Below are positions 8,490-15,813 of a stretch of 15,813 nt of DNA, one piece after another; the stretch's first letter is position 1, and each line of letters starts with the position of its first letter. Source of the stretch: Pinguiococcus pyrenoidosus (taxonomy: Eukaryota > Sar > Pinguiophyceae > Pinguiochrysidales > Pinguiochrysidaceae). Both the position numbers and the translations under genes were made by a program. A model generated the notes under the pieces. That model was not told where the DNA came from. It ran no database searches and saw only the letters and a list, made by a program, of their open reading frames with translations. Where the stretch lies: positions 31,676 to 47,488 of the forward strand of contig JAAMXY010001496.1 in the NCBI GenBank assembly GCA_019677205.1. The letters are read 5' to 3'.

Positions 8490-9942
8490 TGTGGCGGAGC
8501 GGTGCTTCCGGATTGCGAGCTTGCGCCTCTCTCTCTTTGCCTCGCCACGAGCTGGCGCGAACACCACACCACAGGACCGGAGTGGTGGGGAGAAGAGCGC
8601 TGGGTGGCTTCCCGGAGGCCTCCGCGGACGCTGTTTCCCACACGGTAGCGACGCGGGGAAAAAGCTTCCTCATTCCTCATTTCTCATGTCTCGGCTTCAG
8701 TTGACGCTGTAGCATGGGGTCGTAAAAGCAAAAGCCAATGGGAGCGAGAATGAAAAGGTTTTGTGGTTTTATAGGGAAGCCATAAAGATTTTGTATAACA
8801 GAAAAAGGAGAAAGACAATTTTGTAAACATGCCATTCAGGTAAATAGCGATGGCATGCAATACCAATCAGGTCCCTTCATGTCTCTTTGCTGACGCCCCC
8901 AACTGTTTCTGACTGCATGGTCACAGTGCATCAGCACCTACTGTTTCCGTTCTTCCGGAACGTTCCTGGAGCGAACGATGGGGTTTTGTGACGCCATCGG
9001 GCCTCGCATGCGTGGCGAAGTCAACGGGCTCCAGCCTTTTCCTTGGCCACCTCCGTCAAATGTAAAATCTTATAACAAATGAGAGTAAACCAATGAAGAT
9101 CAGTTCTCACAATTGGTTCAACTCTGACCAATGCCTCTCGCGAATGCAGGAGCATTGAACCAAGAGGATGCTGGGGTGATGGTCCTAATAATTGTCTAAT
9201 ATTTAGAATTTCTGCAAGGAAGGATCGGCCAAGATGTCGTCTTCATTGGCCTTCGCTTCACAAAGAGATTCAGCACCTCTTTCTCGAACACGCGCTCAGA
9301 TTACCCCCCAAGGGAATCGTGGCGAAACCCTATTCAAGCGTCCTTTAGGCAGTCGAAACTTCCAAAAGAAAATTTCGCATAACATATGAAAATATATTCC
9401 CAATAGTTCAAGAGCAGCACTCCACAGAAGACCCCTGCTTGTTCGGCACCTCGCTGCGCCACGCGAGGGATTCTGGGGCCACGCGCGTCGGCATAAGAAG
9501 CTCAAACCGCGCCTCGACAGAGAAGGCGTTCCAGCGCGCAGCGCAGCAGTCCAAGGTAAGACTCGGGCGTTGCGCATACGGCGGCCTTGCAGGCGTTACA
9601 ACGGTTCGCACACGCGAGAAGCAGAACCCACCGAAGAAGACATGAGACGATTTCGCGCATTTTGGAAGTGCCGCGCTTTTCGACAAAGTGCGCGAATGCG
9701 TGGAACGAGAGCGAGGCTCGCTACGCGGACGTTGGAGCAGTGTTGCGTGTCGCAGATCGACCTTTTCTCAAATGCCTCAGCTGTCGCCGTTTTCAAACAC
9801 AGGGCTCCACCGTATTTTCAAAGCGCCAGCGACGCGGACTGGGCGCGCGACGCTCTTCAAGCGCACCGTAGAGTGAGCAGATTCCGCATTTCTCCGGCTC
9901 GGAGCCCGCAAGAATCCGGAAGGGCCTCGAACCGCGGGACAA
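8490..9942. other. Long divergent intergenic region between ArfGAP and 7TM genes
   Basis: 1453 bp with no convincing gene. About 8700-9420 is A+T-richer than the flanking genes and probably holds the promoters. CCAAT boxes occur at 8735-8739, 9090-9094 and 9128-9132, with ATTGG at 9112-9116 and 9245-9249. A perfect heat-shock element lies at 8953-8965. The stretch 9430-9942 is GC-rich with several open frames below 160 codons on both strands; none resembles a known family and most lack an ATG, so I treat it as 5' UTR or promoter of the 7TM gene. A donor-like CCAAG|GTAAGA near 9553 could be a splice site of a 5' UTR intron. Confidence 0.55.
8953..8965. promoter_or_regulatory. Perfect heat-shock element (TTCnnGAAnnTTC)
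   Basis: Three contiguous inverted pentamers: TTC at 8953, GAA at 8958, TTC at 8963, with a near-match fourth (GGA) at 8968. This is the canonical binding array for a trimeric heat-shock factor. It overlaps the palindrome GGAACGTTCC (8957-8966). It lies 464 bp upstream of the ArfGAP start and about 980 bp upstream of the 7TM gene. Which gene it serves, if any, is inference. Confidence 0.5.
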
Positions 9943-10993
9943 ATGCACCCCGAGATATGGGCAGCTGTTACCATGCTCCTCCCCTCGGTCATCGCGGCGG
10001 CCTATGCCCAGAGGTTCCCGTTCGTGAGCGAGGTCCGACTGGCTAGCTTTGGCTGCATTGTAAGTGGTTGCTGGCGCTTGGCGGCGAGTCTGAGTGCGGG
10101 GATGTCTGGACTGACGACCTCCTTCCAACGCGTTCCCAGTTGCACTGCCCCTGGAGCTGTGTCCTCCATGTGTACAGAGCTTTGGGGACGAACCATCGCG
10201 TGCGAACCGTTTTGTACAAGCTGGACGTCAACTTCATCCACGTCCACGCCCTTTGCCAAGGTATGTGTGGCCCGTTGCCAAACTTGAACGAAGACGAGAG
10301 GGTCCCCGAGCCGGAAAAAGAAGACAAACGAGAGTCCAAAGCGGCGGAAGGAAGAGAAGGAGCGGGTTCAAGGCGCCGCTGACCCCATCCCGTTTCCCTT
10401 CGACCGTGTCGCTCATAGGCTATGCTTGGCGGGGAAAGCACCTGCTTTTTGACTACATCCTGCATGGTGTGAGCCTGGTGTACATATGGAAGTCGGACCC
10501 GCTGGCGGACCCCAGCGTCAAGATGATCGTCAATGTGCTGGTGGCGGTGGCGGTGGTACAGTCGTCGCTGGGCCTGCTTCGCTTCAGCCTCTCGCATTGG
10601 ATGCTGGTTCTCTGCATGTGGATCGTCGCGTTCTGGATCCACTGCTGGAAGCCGTTCGGGCCCTTCTCGAGCGCCGTGTTCCACGCCATGCTCGCGGGGC
10701 CAGAGTGGATCCTCCTCAAGTGCATGACCGGCAAGGTGCAAGCCCCGTCCAAGGGCGGTGGCATGGAGAAAGGAGGGGGAGCAGCAGACGACACCGAAGA
10801 CGCTGAAGACGAAGACGAGGAAGAGGCCAAGCAGCCGTTCGTCGACATGGAGATGAGCTTCAACCTAGAGCAACTAGACCAGCTGGCCGAGGAACCCCGC
10901 AAAGGCTTGCGCTGGAGATTCCAGAGCTTGCGCAGAGTCTTTGGCCTCCGGCGTGCCCTCAGCGTCAACAATGTGAGCATTGAAAGCTTGTAG
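9943..10993 (+). CDS. Seven-TM protein resembling the CREST superfamily, three exons
   Basis: Exons: 9943-10059, 10140-10260, 10419-10993; product 270 residues. Introns are 80 nt (phase 0, donor ATT|GTAAGT) and 158 nt (phase 1, donor CAAG|GTATGT, acceptor CTCATAG). Seven hydrophobic segments can be drawn at about residues 5-24, 33-52, 64-83, 86-103, 114-134, 139-157 and 161-185, followed by an acidic cytosolic-type tail (DDTEDAEDEDEEEA) and a basic C-terminus. TM2 carries Ser45-x3-His49 and TM3 begins KLD (Asp68). This Ser/His/Asp arrangement matches CREST proteins (alkaline ceramidases, PAQR receptors, Per1, TMEM8), which are metal-dependent hydrolases or receptors. Their TM7 HxxxH appears here as Ser164-x3-His168. 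The 7TM reading is from the sequence; the superfamily assignment is a motif-level inference. ATG 9943 opens this frame. Confidence 0.8.
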
Positions 10994-11146
10994 ATATAGC
11001 CCTTGTAAGCAAAGAAGTTCTTCTGCAGCATGCGACAGGAAGGGAAGCACGCACGATCATGATCATGGAGTGAAGCCTCGTGCTACACTCCGCCGAGCGC
11101 CGTCCGCGCCGTCGATGCATGTCGATCGACGTCCTGTCCTCAAAAT

Positions 11147-12170
11147 TTACCCAGGGAGAACCAGCATGGCGGCAAGGTGCGCACAGAAGAGCAGTTCCGC
11201 GAGCGCACTCTTTCCCACGAACGGATTCAAGGCGGCTCCGTCGTGTGCCCAGACGCTTTTGATGTTGTAGGCCGTAGGAACTATCGCTAGCCACGGTTGT
11301 AGAAAGCCTATCCTTCCATCTGGACTACTTCTGCTGGCGAGCGCCAGGAGCACGTACGGTGCGATCACCAGCAATGTGTATTCAACCCTCGCGAAGCGTC
11401 CTCCAAAGCGCACCGCCAGCGTCCTTTTGCCGGCTTTCACATCCTCGTGCCGGTCCCGAAGGTTATTCACAACGATGATGCTGGTTGCCAGGCATCCCAC
11501 AGCGGCGGCGATCCAGAGCAAGAACGCGGGAGGCACATCGCGCGCCTGCAGGACGTACGGCGTGACCGTGGACACGAGCCCGAAGTACACAAACACAAAC
11601 ACGTCGCCCAGTCCCGCGTAGCCGATGCTCAGCCACCCGAGGCCGACGTACCCAAGCGGAAACTCTCCGCCGGTGTACGCAAAAGCGTTGATGGCCGAGG
11701 TGACCGTCACCAGCAGCATGTACCCGAAGGGCCACGAGCCCCACTCTTGGCAGAGCGCCAGGTGAAGCCCAATGGCGACTTGCACCGCCACCGCCGCCAG
11801 CGCAGCCGCAGAGACTTCGGCCGGAGTCAGCCACCCCTTTTGCGTCGCTCTGGCCTGCCCGACGCGCCTCTCGGTGTCCGCGCCCTTCACAAAATCCGCA
11901 TAGTCATTGTGCAGGTTCACGCCGATCTGGCAGAACACGGCAAAGGCCCACCACTGCGCCGCGAGGCCCAAGTCTCGGAAGCCCAGCCGCCACGCGAGCG
12001 CTGCGCCCACTACGTGAGCGCCGCAAAGGTGAGCGAGGCGAAGCTGGCGAGACAGCAGGGGCGCGCGCACCGAGGATCGGCGACAGAGACGCCGTCAGCG
12101 TGTTGGGGCGCGTGGCCAAGAGCCACACGCGCAGCTGCGAAGGCTTCTCCTCAGCCGCATCCGTCGCCAT
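11147..12170 (-). CDS. menA: MenA/ABC4-type 1,4-dihydroxy-2-naphthoate prenyltransferase, two exons
   Basis: UbiA-superfamily membrane enzyme that attaches a phytyl or polyprenyl chain to 1,4-dihydroxy-2-naphthoate in phylloquinone/menaquinone synthesis. Exon 1 is 12170-12071 and exon 2 is 12009-11147; product 320 residues. The 61-nt phase-1 intron has donor CTCG|GTGCGC and acceptor CACGTAG; splicing gives TASLSPIL|VGAALAW, the conserved MenA N-terminal block. The Mg-diphosphate motifs are NDYADFVKGAD (Asp69, Asp72, Asp78) and NNLRDRHED (Asp219, Asp223), followed by AGKRTLAVRFG. Hydrophobic stretches throughout agree with the usual 8-9 TM helices. The N-terminus before TM1 is only about 14 residues and lacks an obvious plastid or bipartite leader. 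There is a tandem-looking GYxGLG duplication near residues 153-168. Divergent from the pseudo-nucleotidase gene and convergent with the 7TM gene. Distinguishing phylloquinone from menaquinone product is not possible here. Confidence 0.92.
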
Positions 12171-12552
12171 CGACCGACTCCGGCAGCGAGTGCGCACGTG
12201 CGGCTCTACGGATCTCTGCGTTTCGCTCTCTCCGCGAGAAATGCGCACGCTTCAACTTTGCAATTGACGTTTCATGGTGCGACACAAGAACAGATTGGAT
12301 AATGTGCCGAAGGAGCTGAAAGATGACCAGATTCATATCTTTATCAACGGTAAATTACGGTTTCCGTGTTTGTGACCAGATGCGATATTATGATCTAAAG
12401 AGTACGCGGAAAGCAAATATTGTAAAAACGGCCGTGTTGCACAGTTCCCCGTGTCCTCTCGCGGCGATGACGGCGATCTTCGCACGCCTGGCTTCTGTCG
12501 CGTGTGCGCCCCTCCGTCCTCTGCACCAGAGCTCCCCGTCCCATCTGCTGCG
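12171..12552. promoter_or_regulatory. Divergent intergenic region between menA and the nucleotidase-like gene
   Basis: 382 bp between two start codons pointing away from each other, so likely both promoters. The central part (about 12280-12430) is A+T-richer and contains GATATTATGATCTAAAG and one ATTGG at about 12294. An upstream ATG at 12467 opens a different frame that overlaps the start of the nucleotidase-like gene. I see no gene here. Confidence 0.5.
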
Positions 12553-14809
12553 ATGCGCGTCGGAGCTGCCGCGCTGTGCCAGCTGCTGGCGGCGCTTCCC
12601 CTCTGTCACGGCGGCGGATGGACGTCCATCCGCGGAGGCCAGTACTACGGAGGGCCGCCCAACTCCAACTACCAGGACGCCAGCAAGCCTCCCGGCTACG
12701 GGCCGCCCTCCAACTACCCGCCGCAGCAGTACCAGCAGCAGCAGCAGCAACAACAGCCAGGTGGCCGCGGGCCGCCGCAACCCCCGCAGCAGACTCCGCA
12801 GGGCGGCCCCGGCGGGCCTCCGCGCGGCAGCTTCCCGCCGGACAGCTACGGCGGAGGGCCGCCGAGCTACGGAGGCCAGTACCCCGCCAACTCGATGCAG
12901 CTCATGCCTGCGGGACCGTCGCCAACGTCTGGAGGTACGCCACGAGGTCACTTGAACCGGAAGGAAAGCGGCTCCACCGCTTCAAACGCGAAAGCCAAGG
13001 GCAGAATTTGACGGGGTTTGCCCCCCCCCCATCTTGGGCTCGGACTGACCTGCGTGCCTTCGCATAGGGTATGGGATGGACCCGGGCGCAGCAAGTGCCG
13101 GAGCGGGGCAAAGCAAGGGGTTCTTGAGCAAGCTCAAGAACCTGGTGGCCGGGGAGGATGACGCCCCGGGGGGCTACATGCCTGGATTCGGCATGGCACC
13201 ACCGGGCAGGACCTCGGAGGCGGGCGGGATGCCGGATGCACGAGGACCTGGAGGCCCGGGCGGCTACGGACCGCCGCAAGGCATGGACGGGCAAGGCTGG
13301 TCGCGGTCTCCGCAGGGCGGGCCCGGCGGGCCCGGCGGGCCGAGCAGCTACGGCGGGCCCGGCGGGCCGAGCAGCTACGGCGGTGGGCCGGGCTCCAGCT
13401 ACGGCGGTGGGCCGCCCAGCATGGGCGGCATGGGTGGTCAAGCCCCGCCGCCCAGCATGCCGGCCGGCCCGACGGGCGACGATGGCCAGGGGGGCTTCTT
13501 CTCGAAGCTGAAGAAGCGCGTCTTCCGGGGCGAGACCCAGACGAAGGAGAGCATGGATGCGGTTCGGGCGGCCGATGCGGCTCTCTTCCCGTGGACCAGC
13601 GACCAGAGCCCTCCGCAGAGCCCGACGATGCCGGTTGTGACGCCCTTCGACTCCCACATCGTCTGCATCATGCGGCCAGGCGTGCTGGAACAGAAGCGCC
13701 GACTGGTGCAGATGGATGGCAGCCGGTCGTTGCAGGTCCTCGCGCGCTTCGAGAGAGTGCTGCAGCCCTTCAAGGTGAAGGGCACGCAGTCCAGCGCCAT
13801 GTCAACCCGGGACCTCGTGGAGAACACCAACCTGCTGTGGCACACCGCGCAGTCCAAGATCGCCGCCGTGAAGCGAGATGCGTCGCTGCAGAAGGCAAGC
13901 AATGCCACCGCGGAAGCTGCCTACGCAAACGACGTGAACTCGTTGCTCATGGTGGAGAAGATCATCGCCCAGGAGGGAGGCCTGTACCCGAGCAACATGG
14001 TGCAGGCGGTGTCGCAGAACAGCGAGAAGCTTGCGCTTCGGCGAGGGGCCACCGACCTCATCAAGACCCTGACCTGGCGGGGCGTGCCGCTCACGATTTT
14101 GACCGCTGGGTGGGCGCCTGTGGCGACGGAAGTCTTGCGACAGACTGGGGGCGTCGCGGGCCCGAGTGGGATGCTGCCGCCAAACATTGCAGTGGCAGGC
14201 AACTTTTTCCAGATCGCCTCGAACGGGATCGTGGTCGGCTTCAGCCCGCCACTGACCGAAACCGCGTGCAACGCGTCGACAGCGGCCGCTCTGCTCGGGG
14301 GATCCGTGGCGCAGTCGATCCGATCTCGGCCGAACGTGGTGGCCCTGGCCGACTCTCCGGAGGCCCTGAAGAAGCTGGTGGAAGGTGTCCCGCCGAAGAC
14401 GCGGATCTGCATCGGCTTCCTCGAGGTCGACGAGCAGTTCAACACGAAGCTTCCCAAATACTTAGACAGCTTTGACGTGGTGCTTGTGGGGGACGCCTCC
14501 TTGGCGTACGTGGCACGTCTAGTGGAATCCATGCTGGGCCTACCAGTGCAGCAGCAGCAGCAGCAGCAGCCACCGCAGCAACAGCAGCAGCCACCGCCAC
14601 ACCAGCAGCAGCCGCCGCCGCAGCATCAGCAGCCGCCGTACCCGCCGCATGGGGGCAACCCGTATGGTGGCCCGGGGTATGGCCCGGGCCCCGGCCAAGG
14701 CCAGCGAGGCGATCCGTACGCAGACTCGCGTCCGTATCCGTCTGGACAGGGCCCTCCTCGACAGAATCCGGACCCGCAGGTTGGGATGTCTTCGTTTGCG
14801 TTTCCTTAG
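12553..14809 (+). CDS. Secreted-type low-complexity protein with degenerate UMPH-1 (cytosolic 5'-nucleotidase III) domain, two exons
   Basis: Exon 1 is 12553-12934 and exon 2 is 13068-14809; product 707 residues. The 133-nt phase-1 intron has donor GGAG|GTACGC and acceptor CGCATAG. The first ~20 residues (MRVGAAALCQLLAALPLCHG) look like a cleavable signal peptide. Residues ~25-290 are Gly/Pro/Tyr/Gln-rich and disordered, holding two related basic motifs, GFLSKLKNLV and GFFSKLKKRV. Residues ~325-620 align with the UMPH-1/NT5C3 HAD fold: EKLALRRGATDLIKTL, ILTAGWAPVATEVLRQTGG, NIAVAGNFFQI, a KIGYLN-like ICIGFLEVDE, and KYLDSFDVVLV near the end. Catalytic motif I (normally DFDxT) is RFERV at residues 354-358; the GDSxGD motif is ADSPEA and the motif III lysine is missing. 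It is therefore probably a non-catalytic scaffold or binding protein. The C-terminus is Gln/Pro/Gly-rich. Confidence 0.85.
12724..12756 (+). repeat. Short CAG/CAA (polyglutamine) run in exon 1
   Basis: Eleven codons of which ten are Gln (CAG with two CAA) and one Tyr, within the disordered N-terminal region of the nucleotidase-like protein. Confidence 0.9.
13330..13411 (+). repeat. 27-bp coding repeat encoding Gly/Pro/Ser/Tyr units
   Basis: Two exact 27-bp units (13330-13356 and 13357-13383) encode a GPGGPSSYG-type nonapeptide and are followed by diverged copies (SSYGGGPG, SSYGGGPP). This lies in the disordered linker of the nucleotidase-like protein. Confidence 0.85.
14549..14640 (+). repeat. 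CAG-rich Gln/Pro repeat near the C-terminus
   Basis: Seven consecutive CAG codons begin at 14549 and are followed by interspersed Gln and Pro (with His) codons to about 14640. It follows directly on the nucleotidase fold. Such a microsatellite is likely to vary in length between isolates. Confidence 0.9.
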
Positions 14810-14939
14810 TGTGCGGCGATCGCATTAGAGACCGTTCTTGCCTTGCTTCCTACCGTAAACCAAGAGAAAGGGTTTCTTTAATGTGGCACCTCACGAATCA
14901 ACGCATGCACGCCCGGAGAGCAATGTACGAGATCCCACA

Positions 14940-15813
14940 CTACGACTGGTCACAGAGATGGGCCGCCTTCTGCCGGTAGAAGTCCATCAGGTCGCCGACA
15001 ATCCTCTCTGTGCGTTCCTTCGAGTCGGCAACGGACGTGAGACAATCAAAAATGCGCCTGTGCAGCGTGGACTTCTCTATGCGGAACTGAGCGAGGTTGG
15101 ACTCGAGCTCGCGCTTCAGCGCGTGAACACGCCGCTGCGCTACGCTGTAGCGCTCGTCGAGATCCCCGGGATCGCGAAGCGAGTGGGCCTGCTTCTCAGC
15201 TTCCTCCGTGTCCTGCAGCAAGGCGGCGAGGGACTTCTCGAACGACTCCTTCTCGCGACGATACGTCTCCGCGGCACGCTGGACCCGGCCTTCCAGGAGC
15301 GTCGCCGCGTCCAGAACCTCGCTCAGGGTCTCTTGACCTTTCTCGTCCTCGTCTAATGCATTGAGCAGCGCCTGGCGCACGTCCTGGCGACGCCGCGTCG
15401 AGTCGTCCTTCACATCGTTCAGCATGCTCCGAACTTTCATCAAGTCGTTGTTGAAGAAGTCGCCGGCCGTCTTCCGCGGATCCTTGACCGCCTCGCGGTC
15501 GACTTCTATGTCTAAGTGTTCGCCGGCGGGGCTCTGCGCAGGCTGATGCAGGAGACGCAGATCGGCAGCCTTCGCGCGATACTCGCGCACAAGGCCGCAC
15601 AGCTCGTCGAACGTTTTGCTCAACGAGGCTTCGACTTCGTGCAGATGCTGCTCCTGGCCAGAGCGCACCTCCATGGCGGCTTCCACCTCATCCTGCAGGC
15701 GCGCCCGCTCCGCTCGCATCCGCTTCACGTCCTCGGGGGACAGTTCTTGGGTGCTAATAACGTCCCTGAGCTGCGCAATATCCTGCTCAATCATCTCGAT
15801 TTCATGCTCGCGG
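14940..15813 (-). CDS. NDC80: NDC80/HEC1 kinetochore protein, C-terminal part (partial)
   Basis: The NDC80 complex links kinetochore to spindle microtubules in mitosis. The frame runs open from the window edge to the TGA at 14940-14942 (about 290 residues), so the N-terminal calponin-homology head lies outside the window. The visible part begins in coiled coil with QLRDVISTQELSPEDVKRM, matching the family's '..I..Q..S..DveRin.E..eL' block. It then has LVREYRAKAADLRLL, corresponding to the conserved 'eYh.larkLkLip' stretch, and ends with long heptad-rich helices suited to pairing with Nuf2 and the SPC24/SPC25 junction. The segment around LDIEVDREAVKDPRKTAGDFF fits the 'yDfei.fn.ea' strand and linker of NDC80. 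It converges on the nucleotidase-like gene with 130 bp between the stops. No intron is seen. Identification is by motif pattern and good but without the head domain. Confidence 0.82.
   Translation of the reverse strand, partial: REHEIEMIEQDIAQLRDVISTQELSPEDVKRMRAERARLQDEVEAAMEVRSGQEQHLHEVEASLSKTFDELCGLVREYRAKAADLRLLHQPAQSPAGEHLDIEVDREAVKDPRKTAGDFFNNDLMKVRSMLNDVKDDSTRRRQDVRQALLNALDEDEKGQETLSEVLDAATLLEGRVQRAAETYRREKESFEKSLAALLQDTEEAEKQAHSLRDPGDLDERYSVAQRRVHALKRELESNLAQFRIEKSTLHRRIFDCLTSVADSKERTERIVGDLMDFYRQKAAHLCDQS

Noticed and set aside
9112-9132. tRNA-like T-loop (GGTTCAACTCT) flanked by ATTGG and CCAAT
   Set aside because: Only a 5-bp inverted repeat around an 11-base loop; no acceptor, D or anticodon arms can be drawn.
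11617-11640. A 24-nt micro-intron in menA (GTACGT...TGAG)
   Set aside because: Far below the 61-158 nt range of the other introns, and reading through it gives an intact membrane protein; kept only as a question in the findings.
13020-13034. Poly-C run suggesting a frameshift or assembly error
   Set aside because: It falls inside the intron of the nucleotidase-like gene, so it does not affect the reading frame.
13591-14475. 294-codon plus-strand frame overlapping the nucleotidase-like gene
   Set aside because: Starts inside a well-supported coding exon in another frame, has shadow-type Arg/Gly/Pro/His composition and no family match.

Overview
This window is nuclear DNA from a GC-rich, gene-dense unicellular eukaryote. 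The grounds are spliceosomal GT-AG introns (14 reconstructed, 61 to 158 nt), an S8-type cytosolic ribosomal protein, an ArfGAP2/3 (Glo3) protein and the NDC80 kinetochore subunit. A MenA/ABC4-type prenyltransferase (phylloquinone or menaquinone pathway) makes an alga or other plastid-bearing lineage likely. I cannot fix the lineage from sequence alone; a GC-rich stramenopile, haptophyte, green-lineage or alveolate alga all remain possible.

Nine protein genes are supported, almost strictly alternating in strand. In order: RbfA-like ribosome maturation factor (+, 107-874); eS8/RPS8 (-, 969-1687, 2 exons); N-myristoylation-motif protein with DUF4116 repeats (-, 2629-4430, 2 exons); L-threonine aldolase (+, 4789-6247, 5 exons); ArfGAP2/3 (-, 6599-8489, 5 exons); seven-TM protein resembling the CREST hydrolase/receptor superfamily (+, 9943-10993, 3 exons); MenA/ABC4 prenyltransferase (-, 11147-12170, 2 exons); secreted-type protein with a degenerate UMPH-1 5'-nucleotidase domain (+, 12553-14809, 2 exons); and the C-terminal part of NDC80 (-, 14940 to the window edge). 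Every intron junction was chosen because it joins two conserved family segments in frame or, in the less familiar genes, keeps the reading frame with a good donor and acceptor.

Convergent gene ends lie close together (94 to 351 bp). Divergent pairs share putative bidirectional promoter regions; the one at 4431-4788 holds a cluster of CCAAT boxes, and the 1453-bp one at 8490-9942 holds a perfect three-unit heat-shock element. Non-coding stretches also carry short tandem repeats of 14, 9 and 8 bp.

The genes do not form one pathway; this is ordinary, compact housekeeping neighbourhood. The parts most worth a second look are the apparent pseudo-nucleotidase with all four catalytic motifs eroded, the 7TM protein that keeps the Ser/His/Asp of CREST proteins but has lost one TM7 histidine, the DUF4116 protein with a nearly exact 153-bp internal duplication, and a donor splice consensus of GTRCG rather than GTRAG. 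I found no CRISPR array, RNA gene, transposon or defence-type system.
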